NCBI RefSeq assembly: GCF_014653175.1
Contig: NZ_BNAG01000003.1
Span: 372,001-436,000, forward strand
DNA: 64,000 nt
Reading direction: 5' to 3'
Source: Roseivirga thermotolerans
GTDB taxonomy: Bacteria > Bacteroidota > Bacteroidia > Cytophagales > Cyclobacteriaceae
Positions within the stretch are counted from its first letter, which is position 1, and each line of letters opens with the position of its first letter. The notes under the pieces were generated by a model that saw only the letters and a program-made list of their open reading frames with translations, searched no databases and was not told where the DNA came from. Made by a program: the position numbers and the translations under genes. Below are positions 43,567 to 52,525 of the stretch, in pieces.

Positions 43567-43659
43567 AACGCGGAAATGTCTCAGATCATTTACAAAGCGG
43601 TTTTTTTATCCTTATTCTTGGTTAAGAAACTTCTTTAATCAACCTAATCTTAAACGATA

Positions 43660-44388
43660 ATGAAAAATTTAATTCGAGCCATAATGGCCCTGGCTGTGAC
43701 CAGTTTGACACTCACTTCTTGTGGAGATGATGAAGACGATGCGGTAGCAATTGCGATTAGTGCACCAGCCGAAATTACCCTCGGAGCAGGCTTTCAGCAG
43801 ACCCTTGCTATCGATGCTACCGGTAGTGGTCTTGCTTCAGCTACGGTAACAATATCTAAAGAGGGAACCAATGTACTTACTGATGAACTGACCCTTTCAG
43901 GAGATGAGGCCGACCTGGACTTTTCCTTTACCATTAATGAGACAGGCGATTATACCGCTGTGGTTACTGTAACAGACGGTAGTGGGGCTACTCAAAGTGC
44001 CAACATAGCTTTAACCATTGCCTGCATGCCTACACCAGACCATGTGGTGGCGTCAAAGATTTCGTTTGTGGCCGAAGTACCTTCCTTTACCACCGGTTCT
44101 GTAGGAGTTGTAGGTCAGTTTACAGATTGGGGAAATAACCCGGATGTCAGCCTGACTAAAGTGGGAGAATCGGATTGCTACTGTGGTACCGTAGAAACCA
44201 CTATTGCTGATGGTGGATTTAAATTGAGGCTTGATGGTACCTGGGATAAAGTTGAAAAAACATCAGATTGTCAGGAAATTTTGAACGGTGAAAACCGTAC
44301 AACTACGGCTGTTGCCGGAGATACCGTGGCTGTAGTAGTAGCCGAGTGGAGAAACAGCGACCAATTCGGAGGAGGCTGCGGAAACTAA
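43660..44388 (+). CDS. Lipoprotein with Ig-like and possible carbohydrate-binding domains
   Basis: A 242-residue lipoprotein: MKNLIRAIMALAVTSLTLTSC, lipobox at about C21, then DDEDD, an acidic surface-export-like signal. Residues about 30-125 form an Ig-like beta domain with repeated TVT/TVTDGSG strands. Residues about 130-240 carry GVVGQFTDWGNNPDVSLT and FKLRLDGTWDK, which resemble the starch-binding CBM domains of SusE/SusF-type proteins (a W-x-D/N strand pattern). It precedes the amylase with 93 bp between, and the LacI-type operator lies upstream, so a role in binding starch-like glycans at the cell surface is likely. The binding domain call is a guess from pattern and context. Confidence 0.75.
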   Translation: MKNLIRAIMALAVTSLTLTSCGDDEDDAVAIAISAPAEITLGAGFQQTLAIDATGSGLASATVTISKEGTNVLTDELTLSGDEADLDFSFTINETGDYTAVVTVTDGSGATQSANIALTIACMPTPDHVVASKISFVAEVPSFTTGSVGVVGQFTDWGNNPDVSLTKVGESDCYCGTVETTIADGGFKLRLDGTWDKVEKTSDCQEILNGENRTTTAVAGDTVAVVVAEWRNSDQFGGGCGN

Positions 44389-44481
44389 TATCCGGTTTCA
44401 TACAATCCGCTTGGGGAGACTGTCTACCCTCATCTATGGTCAATTGCAGTCTTCCCTTGCAACTCAACAAAGTTACCCTTC

Positions 44482-47400
44482 ATGCGAAATTTCTTTTCAG
44501 CACTTCTTCTTCTTCTTCTTTTGCAGTCTGTTGCTACTGCGCAAATTGTGCGGATAGAACCGGCCAGTGCCACAGCCGATGATCAGATTAAAATAATTTA
44601 TGATGCCACTCAGGGAACCGGAGGTTTGGTGGGGGCATCAAAAGTATATATGCATGGTGGAGTAATAACCAGCTCGCCAACGGCTACAACCTGGGACGAA
44701 AACTACGTAAAGGGTAACTGGGGCAAAGACGATGGAATTGGTCTGATGACTAAGGTACAAGGTCAGAACGATTTATGGGAAATAACCCTTGATGCTCCTG
44801 CCAGAGCTTACTACGGAGTACCATCTACCACTACTGTTTTTCGTTTGGCCATGGTTTTCCGAAATGCCGATGGCTCGGCAGAAGGCAAAGGAACACCAGG
44901 AAGCTTTGAGGGAGGACAGGTAGCTTCTAATGGCGATATATTTATAGATATTGCAGTTGATAATTTTGTAACTATAAAGCAGCCTGCTACTACTACCCAC
45001 TTTATAAAATCGGGTGAGCACATAACCATTAGTGCCGAAGCTTCTTCAACCGTGAGTCAAATGACAATAGCCATTGATCAAGGGCAGGGTTTCGAAAATA
45101 AAGCCAATGTAAACACGGGGACTACCATTAGCTACAATTTTAGCCCTTCAGAAAGCTTTAGAGGAACCCTTCGGGTAACGGCCACCATCAACGGAGAGCA
45201 AGTACAAGACGAACAACCGTTCAATGTAAACATTACCGATGCCACCACTGTGGCCGAACTTCCGCAGGGAGTACAGAAAGGAATTAACTATGATGATGAG
45301 GATCATAGCCGGGTAACCCTCGTTCTGGAAGCTCCTGGCAAAGACTTTGTCTACGTGGTAGGTGATATGAGCAACTGGGAGGTTCAGCCTGAGTACCTGA
45401 TGAATAAAACACCCGATGGAGAGCTATTTTGGCTTACACTGACCAACCTGACGGCAGGAAAAGAATATGTATTTCAATACTGGGTAGAAGGAGCCATTAA
45501 AGTGGGAGATCCTTATGCCGATAAAGTGGCCGACCCCTGGAACGATCAATACATACCCTTATCGGTAAACAATCAGATACCAGACTACAACCTGACCGAA
45601 AACGCCATTGCCACCACCTTTCAAACAGGTCAGGCACTCTACCAATGGCCGGCAACCGAGCAAAACTGGGAAAGACCGGACGCCAAAGACCTGGTGGTGT
45701 ATGAACTTTTGGTGCGCGATTTTGTGGGCAGCAGAAGCTACAAAGATCTCATAGATACGTTGGACTATATTCAAAATCTGGGCGTAAATGCTATTGAGCT
45801 AATGCCGGTTATGGAGTTTGAAGGCAATGAATCATGGGGGTATAATCCTATGTACTTTTTTGCTCCCGACAAATACTATGGTACCAAAAACGACTTAAAG
45901 GATTTTATAGCAGCCTGCCATCAGCGTGGATTAGCGGTTATTCTGGATATGGTGCTCAACCATGCTTTTGGACTTAACCCAATGGTGCGTATGTATTGGG
46001 ACGGCTCTAAACCTTCGGCAGAAAGTCCCTGGTTCAATACCGAGGCAACCCACCCATTTAATGTCGGGTACGACTTCAACCATGAGAGCCCTTATACTCA
46101 GGCTTTTGTTGATTCAGTGAATGCCTACTGGCTGAGGGAATATCATTTTGATGGTTATCGTTTCGATTTATCTAAGGGCTTCACCCAGACCAAAAATACC
46201 GATGTAGGTGCTTGGTCTGCCTATGATCAGTCCAGGGTAAACCTGCTCAAGCGCATGGCCAATAAGCTGTGGCAGGTAGACGAAAAAGCCTATGTAATAC
46301 TGGAACATTTTGCGGCTTCCAACGAGGAAGATGAACTGGCAGAGGCCGGTATGCTCCTTTGGCGAAATATGGGCTACAACTACTGGACGGCTTTGGGAGG
46401 AGAAGCTAACTCTTCTTTCGATGGGGCTACTGCCGAAACACATGTGAGCTATATGGAAAGCCACGATGAGCAACGCCAATTGTGGGAAGTGTATGAAAAC
46501 GGACTTGCCCACGGTGTTTATAACACACGCGATACCACCATTGCTTTGGAACGATTAAAAATGAATGCTGCCTTTCTCTACACTCTGCCCGGCCCTAAAA
46601 TGCTGTGGCAATTTGGAGAGCTTGGCTACGATATAGATATTAACTTCAACGGAAGAGTGGGCAACAAACCTTTGCCATGGGGGCAAGACGGCCTGCAATA
46701 CTATAATGATCAGCTGAGGAAGCATGTATACAATGCCTTTTCTGCCATTTTGAATCTTAGGAAACAAATCAATGCCCAAGATAACGTTTCCTATACCTAT
46801 GATTTTTCAGGGAATGAAAGGTTCATACATGCTGACTCAGACGATCTTGATGTGTTGATTGTAGGGAATTATGGTTTGGAGGCATCATCAATTAACCCAT
46901 CCATAGCCACAGGCAGCTCTTGGTACAACTATTTTTCTGGTGAGACCATACCGGCCGGAGCTTTTGAAAAAGACATAAACCTCGCACCCGGTGAATTTCG
47001 AATATATACCTCAAATAAAATTTCAGATGGATTTCATCAGGTGGTTGAGGCCTATGAGTTACCGGTTACTATTAGCCCGGCCAGCTTCTTTGTTGAAGAT
47101 GAGATAACCATTACGTTCGATGCCACCAAAGCTCATCCGGCAGGTACTGAGGGTCTGGTGGGAGCCGAAAAGGTATATATGCATGCCGGTATAGTGTTTG
47201 AAGATTTCAATGCTACAACACTGGAAAACGAAGTGGGCAACCATACCGATGATGGTGTAGGTTTAATGACTCGTGTGGATGGAGAAAATGACATGTGGCA
47301 AATAACCCTTACCCCGAAAGACTATTTCTCTATTACATCGGGAGAGGCGGTTAAATTAGGCATGTATTTCCAAAATGCCGATAACTCTAAACTTGGTAAA

Positions 47401-48129
47401 GGCTTTAGAGGCCAAACTATATTTTTTGCAATAGAAGTTGATGGGGAGTTAATTACCATTACTCCACAGCAGTTTGATCAGGATACGGAAATAACACTAA
47501 CCTATGATGCTCGCTTTGGCAACCGCGGATTGCTTAACGCGCAGCAGGTATATATGCATTCGGGCGTTATTACAAGCTCGGCCAATGGAACTTCATGGGA
47601 TGAACAACACGTGGTGGGTAACTGGGGAGCAGATGATGGAGTTGGTGAAATGACACGCTCCACAACCAATAATAATCAGTGGCAAATTACCCTTACGCCC
47701 AGTAACTATTACGGTTTGGGACAAACTAAGCTTGCCTATCGCCTGGCCTTCGTTTTCAGGAATGCCGATGGTAGTAGAAAAGGCACTGGTACTGCAGGCG
47801 ACTTTGAACACGGAGTGGTATTAGAAAACGGAGACATACTTTACGATGTTCCGGTATTGAAACAGATCACGGGCTTGGAGGAGGAACTGCCCGGCTTCCG
47901 GTATTATCCTAACCCCGCCAGCGGTATCATTCATTTCGATGGAGAAATCCCGGGCCAGATCAAAGGTATTGAGCTGCACACTCTAAAAGGAGAAGTGGTT
48001 GTTCATCAGTCTGTTGCAAACAACAGTCTCAGTCCATTAGATATTTCCGAACTTCCAAATGGCCTTTACCTGCTTAGGATAATTACCGAACAAAAAGGAT
48101 ATACGCTCAAGGTATTGGTAAGTCGTTGA
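44482..48129 (+). CDS. Multidomain GH13 alpha-amylase secreted by the type IX system
   Basis: A 1215-residue enzyme with an N-terminal Sec signal (to about residue 20). Domain order: starch-binding-like module 1 (about 20-155), an Ig-like linker, a CBM48-type domain (about 285-350), GH13 catalytic domain (about 400-840), module 2 (about 860-990), module 3 (about 992-1125) and a T9SS C-terminal sorting domain (about 1135-1215, with YPNPASG and a final LKVLVSR). Catalytic residues: nucleophile D562 in DGYRFDLSKG, acid/base E608 in ILEHFA, and D662 in ESHDEQR; region I is ILDMVLNHAF. Modules 1-3 share YDA, VYMH(S/G)GV and LAF(V)FRNADGS blocks. The tail sends it to the surface or medium. It is co-regulated with the lipoprotein upstream. 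Confidence 0.95.
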   Translation: MRNFFSALLLLLLLQSVATAQIVRIEPASATADDQIKIIYDATQGTGGLVGASKVYMHGGVITSSPTATTWDENYVKGNWGKDDGIGLMTKVQGQNDLWEITLDAPARAYYGVPSTTTVFRLAMVFRNADGSAEGKGTPGSFEGGQVASNGDIFIDIAVDNFVTIKQPATTTHFIKSGEHITISAEASSTVSQMTIAIDQGQGFENKANVNTGTTISYNFSPSESFRGTLRVTATINGEQVQDEQPFNVNITDATTVAELPQGVQKGINYDDEDHSRVTLVLEAPGKDFVYVVGDMSNWEVQPEYLMNKTPDGELFWLTLTNLTAGKEYVFQYWVEGAIKVGDPYADKVADPWNDQYIPLSVNNQIPDYNLTENAIATTFQTGQALYQWPATEQNWERPDAKDLVVYELLVRDFVGSRSYKDLIDTLDYIQNLGVNAIELMPVMEFEGNESWGYNPMYFFAPDKYYGTKNDLKDFIAACHQRGLAVILDMVLNHAFGLNPMVRMYWDGSKPSAESPWFNTEATHPFNVGYDFNHESPYTQAFVDSVNAYWLREYHFDGYRFDLSKGFTQTKNTDVGAWSAYDQSRVNLLKRMANKLWQVDEKAYVILEHFAASNEEDELAEAGMLLWRNMGYNYWTALGGEANSSFDGATAETHVSYMESHDEQRQLWEVYENGLAHGVYNTRDTTIALERLKMNAAFLYTLPGPKMLWQFGELGYDIDINFNGRVGNKPLPWGQDGLQYYNDQLRKHVYNAFSAILNLRKQINAQDNVSYTYDFSGNERFIHADSDDLDVLIVGNYGLEASSINPSIATGSSWYNYFSGETIPAGAFEKDINLAPGEFRIYTSNKISDGFHQVVEAYELPVTISPASFFVEDEITITFDATKAHPAGTEGLVGAEKVYMHAGIVFEDFNATTLENEVGNHTDDGVGLMTRVDGENDMWQITLTPKDYFSITSGEAVKLGMYFQNADNSKLGKGFRGQTIFFAIEVDGELITITPQQFDQDTEITLTYDARFGNRGLLNAQQVYMHSGVITSSANGTSWDEQHVVGNWGADDGVGEMTRSTTNNNQWQITLTPSNYYGLGQTKLAYRLAFVFRNADGSRKGTGTAGDFEHGVVLENGDILYDVPVLKQITGLEEELPGFRYYPNPASGIIHFDGEIPGQIKGIELHTLKGEVVVHQSVANNSLSPLDISELPNGLYLLRIITEQKGYTLKVLVSR

Positions 48130-48139
48130 AAGCATAAGG

Positions 48140-48174
48140 CGGTGCAGGCCAATGGCCCGCACCGAATTTTTTTT
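48140..48174 (+). terminator. Terminator of the amylase gene
   Basis: CGGTGC-A-GGCC (48140-48150) and GGCC-C-GCACCG (48154-48164) pair with a single A/C mismatch around an AAT loop and are followed by AATTTTTTTT. It lies 10 nt after the stop codon. Confidence 0.93.
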
Positions 48175-48229
48175 ATAGGGTTACTTACTTATGTCGCAAG
48201 AAGTGCATTTCTGAACCTTACCTCCATTT

Positions 48230-48265
48230 GTGTCTTCACAAATGGTTGTAACGCTGTGAGGACAC
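48230..48265. other. Inverted repeat in the amylase/amn intergenic space
   Basis: GTGTCTTCACA (48230-48240) and TGTGAGGACAC (48255-48265) are inverted repeats with one G-U pair and a 14-nt spacer. The convergent location suggests a hairpin at the 3' end of the minus-strand amn transcript, although there is no T-run. Confidence 0.4.
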
Positions 48266-48323
48266 AGCTTATGGCTGGTATACTGGGGCTAACAAATGCG
48301 ATCTAAATGAGTAACCCTATTTT

Positions 48324-49097
48324 TTATTCAAAGCGCATGTGCTTCACAGAGTCACCCGAATCTCTCAATTCGCGCAACGCGTCAATACCAATTTCCAGGT
48401 GAGCGTTCACATAATCAGCACTAACCTTCTTGTCGCTTTCTTCGGTTTTTACACCCTCAGGAATCATAGGGTTATCCGACACAAGCAGTAGGGCACCTCG
48501 CGGAATTTCATTCACAAAACCTACGGTAAACAAGGTGGCCGTTTCCATATCTATGGCCATAGCCCTGATTTTCCGCAGGTATTTCTTAAAGGCCTTGTCG
48601 TGCTCCCACACCCTTCGGTTGGTGGTGTAGCAAGTGCCTGTCCAATAGTCCATGGCGTGCTTCTTAATCATGGAAGATACTGCCCGCTGCAAACGGAAGG
48701 AGGGAAGAGCAGGTATTTCCACCGGCATATATTCATTGCTGGTTCCTTCGCCACGAATAGCGGCAATAGGCAAAATAAGATCGCCCAGTTGGGTTTTCTT
48801 TTTCAACCCCCCACATTTACCAAGAAATAGAACGGCACGTGGGTGAATGCTGGAAAGCAGGTCCATAATAGTGGCAGCCATTGCACTCCCCATACCAAAA
48901 TTGATTATGGTTATGTTCTCGGCTGTAGCACTTTGCATGGGTTTTCCTTCTCCCATTACTTCCACGCCAAACTTATCTGCAAACATTTCTACATACGAAA
49001 TGAAATTGGTAAGTAGAATGTATTCTCCAAAATCCTCCAGAGCCACACCTGTGTAGCGGGGTAGCCAGTTTTCAACTATTTCTTGCTTGTTTTTCAT
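48324..49097 (-). CDS. amn: AMP nucleosidase
   Basis: A 257-residue enzyme from the ATG at 49097; the upstream 11 residues of the frame overlap the divergent gene and are not needed. It has the nucleoside phosphorylase fold: INFGMGSAMAATIMDLL (phosphate loop), FLGKCGGLKKKTQLGDLILPIAAIRGEGTS-type block, and MAIDMETATLFTVGF near residue 190, where the Met-Glu pair contacts ribose, then LLVSDNPM. AMP nucleosidase cleaves AMP to adenine and ribose 5-phosphate and regulates the adenylate pool. The length fits the short bacterial form. Divergent from the HsdR_N gene, with 32 bp between starts. Confidence 0.88.
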   Translation of the reverse strand: MKNKQEIVENWLPRYTGVALEDFGEYILLTNFISYVEMFADKFGVEVMGEGKPMQSATAENITIINFGMGSAMAATIMDLLSSIHPRAVLFLGKCGGLKKKTQLGDLILPIAAIRGEGTSNEYMPVEIPALPSFRLQRAVSSMIKKHAMDYWTGTCYTTNRRVWEHDKAFKKYLRKIRAMAIDMETATLFTVGFVNEIPRGALLLVSDNPMIPEGVKTEESDKKVSADYVNAHLEIGIDALRELRDSGDSVKHMRFE

Positions 49098-49129
49098 AGA
49101 ATAATGTTTGGTGTAATTAGATTTGCCCA

Positions 49130-49588
49130 ATGTTGCAACTCAACCTGCCGACATACGCCTATCGGCTTGAGAATAGAGGCGGCAAGTTATTTATTTTCGA
49201 TCCCATTCGAAAGAAGTTCGTTCAATTGACTCCTGAAGAATGGGTTAGGCAGCACATGCTCAACCATCTTATGGTCAATTTGGGTTATCCTGCGGCCCGT
49301 ACTCGCGTGGAGTCGGGCTTAAAATATAATGAACTGCAAAAACGCAGCGATATTCTCATTTATGACCAGAAGCTCAAACCATTGGTACTGGTAGAATGTA
49401 AAGCACCTTCTGTGGCTTTGGGACAAAACGTGGTGGAGCAAATTGCCGCGTACAACAAGGTGTGTCAATCCAGGCTGGTAATTATTAGTAACGGTATACA
49501 AACCTATGCTGGTTTATGCACAGGCGCCAATGAGCCAACCCAAATGTTGAGTACCATACCTGACTACCAACAGTTGAAAGTGATGTAG
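49130..49588 (+). CDS. Stand-alone HsdR_N-type (PD-(D/E)XK) protein
   Basis: A 152-residue protein matching the N-terminal nuclease domain of type I restriction enzyme R subunits, but free-standing. Landmarks: QHMLNHLMVNLGYP (about 41-54), RSDILIYD with D74, and LVLVECKAPS with E89 and K91, which give the D...ExK catalytic set, then QNVVEQIAAYN. No helicase or specificity domain follows. Such single-domain proteins are common in Bacteroidota next to DNA polymerase III subunit genes; their function is unknown. It is divergent from amn and followed by alkB after 19 nt. Confidence 0.88.
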   Translation: MLQLNLPTYAYRLENRGGKLFIFDPIRKKFVQLTPEEWVRQHMLNHLMVNLGYPAARTRVESGLKYNELQKRSDILIYDQKLKPLVLVECKAPSVALGQNVVEQIAAYNKVCQSRLVIISNGIQTYAGLCTGANEPTQMLSTIPDYQQLKVM

Positions 49589-49607
49589 GGAAATTGTATT
49601 TTTCTAC

Positions 49608-50702
49608 ATGAGTTGGATCAAGAAGATTGGTTTTCTTACGGCTTTTATCATTCCCTCGCTCACTGTGCTGGGCTTTTATTCCGGGGGTTATTGGAACTGG
49701 TTGACGGTTGCCTTTGTGTTTGTGCTCATTCCTTTGGCCGATCATCTGATAGGAGAAGACCCTGAAAATTTAAGTGAGAATGAAAGTTTGCTTCTGGCCG
49801 AACAGTTCTATTATCGATTTATCACTTACGTATGGACTTTTTTTCAGGTAGCCTTTGTCTTATGGGCATGTTGGATGGTTGCCTCACATTCCCTCGACCT
49901 TATGGAGTGGATTGGCTTTACCCTTAGCTGTGCCCTGGTAACCGGGGGCATAGGCATTACTGTAGCTCATGAGTTAGGCCACAAGAAGTCGGGCTGGGAG
50001 CGGTTTTGTTCCAAACTACTACTAATGACGGTATGCTATATGCATTTTTATATTGAGCATAACCGTGGACATCATGTCTATGTGGCCACACCTAGAGACC
50101 CGGCTACGAGTCGTAAAAATGAGCCTTTTTATCGTTTTTGGATACGCTCGGTTTTCGGTAGTTATTTTAGTGCCTGGAAACTGGAAAAGGAAAGGTTGAG
50201 CCGCAGAAAGCAAGGGTTTTTGAGCCTTAGGAATAATATGCTCTGGTTTACTGTTCTACCCCTTATTTTTTGCGCCCTGATTGTGCTGGCCGCAACCTGG
50301 TATTTGCAGGAAATGGCCTGGCCGGTGGTGGTGTTCTTCTTTGGTCAAAGTATTTTGGCATTCACACTCCTGGAGCTGGTAAATTACATTGAGCATTATG
50401 GAATAGTGCGAAAAGAGCTTGCCCCCGGGCGATATGAAAAGGTGAACCCAATGCATTCCTGGAATTCTAACCATCGGTTGAGCAATTTTTTTCTTTTTCA
50501 ATTACAACGGCATTCCGATCACCATGCCTATGCCATTAAGCGCTATCAGGTATTGAAGCACTACGATGAATCGCCCCAGTTGCCTTCAGGTTATCCGGCC
50601 ATGATTTTACTGGCGGCCTGTCCTCCATTATGGTTTCGGTGGATGAATCCAAAGCTAAAGGCCTGGGAGGAAGAAGTATACAACGCTAAAGGCAGTGGAT
50701 GA
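49608..50702 (+). CDS. alkB: Alkane 1-monooxygenase (AlkB-type)
   Basis: A 364-residue integral-membrane di-iron hydroxylase. Six helices are visible, and the full set of AlkB histidine motifs is present: HELGHKK (121-127), HNRGHH (151-156), NYIEHYG (259-265) and LQRHSDHHAY (299-308). The NYIEHYG motif separates true alkane hydroxylases from other fatty-acid-desaturase-type enzymes. It converts medium-chain n-alkanes to 1-alkanols with rubredoxin as electron donor. No rubredoxin or rubredoxin reductase gene is nearby. Length is a little short of Pseudomonas AlkB (401). Confidence 0.92.
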   Translation: MSWIKKIGFLTAFIIPSLTVLGFYSGGYWNWLTVAFVFVLIPLADHLIGEDPENLSENESLLLAEQFYYRFITYVWTFFQVAFVLWACWMVASHSLDLMEWIGFTLSCALVTGGIGITVAHELGHKKSGWERFCSKLLLMTVCYMHFYIEHNRGHHVYVATPRDPATSRKNEPFYRFWIRSVFGSYFSAWKLEKERLSRRKQGFLSLRNNMLWFTVLPLIFCALIVLAATWYLQEMAWPVVVFFFGQSILAFTLLELVNYIEHYGIVRKELAPGRYEKVNPMHSWNSNHRLSNFFLFQLQRHSDHHAYAIKRYQVLKHYDESPQLPSGYPAMILLAACPPLWFRWMNPKLKAWEEEVYNAKGSG

Positions 50703-50745
50703 AGCCCACTGGGTGATTGATGGCTCATGAACTGTCAGGGATAGG

Positions 50746-51840
50746 TTAGGGACGCAAGAGGGTTCGGAACCCCAGGTGAGGCATTCCGGTATCCGGTGCC
50801 GCAGGCATTTTGGCCGATACTCTGTAGCTGGAGCAATAGCTGTCGTTACATAAAAATGAACCGCCTTTGATCACATGTTTAATTGCATACGGAGCTGCCG
50901 GATCATAACTTCTTTCAGGGCCTTGCGGGTTACTAATAGTTCCTTTTAATGCCAGTTGCTGATAATAGTTGGCATCGTAAAAGTCGCTGCACCATTCCCA
51001 TACGTTACCTGCCATATCGAACAGACCGTATCCATTGGCCGCAAAGACCCCGACAGGACTGGTGTGCTCAAATCCATCGTCTACCGTGTTATTTATAGGA
51101 AAATTGCCCTGCCAGTAGTTGGCCATAGGCTTGTTCTCAGGGATTAATTCATTACCCCAGGGGTAAATATGGCCTTCCTTTCCGCCCCGGGCAGCAAACT
51201 CCCACTCTGCTTCTGTAGGTAGCTCTTTACCTGCCCATTGGCAGTAGGCAAGCGCATCGTAGTAGGCAATGTGAACTACCGGATGGTTCATACGGTCTTC
51301 AATGCTGCTTCCCGGGCCCTCCGGCTGGCGCCAGTTTACATGGTTTTTCCATTGCCACCATTGAGCATAGTTATGCATGTCTTCTACTTGCGGGGGACTG
51401 TAGAATACCAATGAGCCCGGGGCTAACAGGCTGTCAGGCGGTTTTGGAGTGTCGGGAGGCAGCTCTTTTTTCATGGTTTCCCAGTCCAGTGCCCGTTCGG
51501 CTAAGGTCTTGTATCCGGTGGCTTGGGTAAAGGCCAAAAATTCTGCATTGGTGACCTCGTACTTATCCATCCAGAAACCTCCTACTTGTACTCTATGTGG
51601 TGGTTTTTCATGGGCCATTGCCATATTATGCTCTGCTCCCATGGTAAAAGTTCCCCCTTTTATCCACACCATATGGGTGGTATCTGTATAGCCTCTATAG
51701 GGTATTTGTGCTATTTCCGTTGCGTAAGGTTCGGGTATATAGGCGCGCACTGAAGACGCAGATTGCTCTGTTGTGGGTTTGGGCTGACAGCTTACTATGA
51801 GCCAAAAGCAGGAACAGATTGAAAGCACAAATTGCCGCAT
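50746..51840 (-). CDS. Formylglycine-generating enzyme family lipoprotein
   Basis: A 364-residue protein with a lipoprotein signal (MRQFVLSICSCFWLIVSC, then QPKPTTEQ). The FGE domain spans about 55-362: WIKGGTFTMGAE, MDKYEVTNAEFLAF, HPVVHIAYYDALAYCQWAGKELPTEAEWE, GNVWEWCSDFYD and GGSFLCNDSYCSSYR. C331 and C336 correspond to the catalytic Cys pair of human SUMF1 (C336/C341), and the following block PDTGMPHLGFR matches too. Retention of both Cys argues for real formylglycine synthesis, not a pseudoenzyme. Its probable client is the Cys-type sulfatase at 55803. It is convergent with alkB, 43 bp away. Confidence 0.88.
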   Translation of the reverse strand: MRQFVLSICSCFWLIVSCQPKPTTEQSASSVRAYIPEPYATEIAQIPYRGYTDTTHMVWIKGGTFTMGAEHNMAMAHEKPPHRVQVGGFWMDKYEVTNAEFLAFTQATGYKTLAERALDWETMKKELPPDTPKPPDSLLAPGSLVFYSPPQVEDMHNYAQWWQWKNHVNWRQPEGPGSSIEDRMNHPVVHIAYYDALAYCQWAGKELPTEAEWEFAARGGKEGHIYPWGNELIPENKPMANYWQGNFPINNTVDDGFEHTSPVGVFAANGYGLFDMAGNVWEWCSDFYDANYYQQLALKGTISNPQGPERSYDPAAPYAIKHVIKGGSFLCNDSYCSSYRVSAKMPAAPDTGMPHLGFRTLLRP

Positions 51841-51925
51841 ATTCGATGCCTTATTTAGTCAGAGGGCAATTTAGGCATTAACAGGCTTTTTAATAGATTA
51901 TAGGCCGACCAATTGAGAATGAAAA

Positions 51926-52525
51926 TTAGCGGTAGTTTGGGATATTTAAGCCCAGAAAAATGTCGCGTCTTGCCCAAAAGAAACCATTCTCTTCTTTGAG
52001 ATTAACAATACCATTTCCGCCTCTGTTTTTCCTGTCTTTGCGAATACTTTGGCTCAAGAGTTCGTCATCTTCAAACATTATATCGTCAATGTAATATTCT
52101 CTTTTGCCGGGCTCTTTTATGGTAAGGTGTACATGGGCTGGAGCTGTTCGGCCGGGATAGCTTCCGGGCCTGAAGGTATAGAAGGTATATTGGCCGTTTT
52201 TATCGGTTATAGCCCATCCTCTTATGTAGCCATGTCTTCGGCCCCAACCTGTTTCATTGCCCCGGGTGGGGTATATTCCTTCACTATTGGTGTGGTAAGC
52301 ATAAATAATAACGCCTTCGGCAGGGGTATGGCCGTCTTTTTGAAATACGGTTCCCCGAATAATCATTTGAGGAGCCCCTTCTTTAAACCCCGGTAGAGTA
52401 TCGGTAGATGTCAACGTTTTGTTGCCGTACTCTAATAATGCCTCGCAACCTTCGCAGGGGCCTCCGAGTATCTGTGCCTGAGAGTAGAGAGGCCACAGAA
52501 GTAAGCCAATGAACAAGTTTCTCAT
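51926..52525 (-). CDS. Secreted intradiol dioxygenase-like protein
   Basis: A 199-residue protein from the ATG at 52525; the upstream 28 residues of the frame lack protein character. The signal peptide is MRNLFIGLLLWPLYSQAQ. The fold resembles the catalytic domain of protocatechuate 3,4-dioxygenase: PQMIIRGTVFQKDGHTPAEGV, RHGYIRGW and YTFYTFRPGSYPGR, ending in APAHVHLTI. A Tyr in RHGYIRG, a Tyr in SYPGR and the two His in AHVHL correspond to the Fe(III) ligands. It should thus bind iron and may oxidise aromatic compounds outside the cytoplasm, which is unusual. No other aromatic-degradation gene is nearby. Confidence 0.82.
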   Translation of the reverse strand: MRNLFIGLLLWPLYSQAQILGGPCEGCEALLEYGNKTLTSTDTLPGFKEGAPQMIIRGTVFQKDGHTPAEGVIIYAYHTNSEGIYPTRGNETGWGRRHGYIRGWAITDKNGQYTFYTFRPGSYPGRTAPAHVHLTIKEPGKREYYIDDIMFEDDELLSQSIRKDRKNRGGNGIVNLKEENGFFWARRDIFLGLNIPNYR

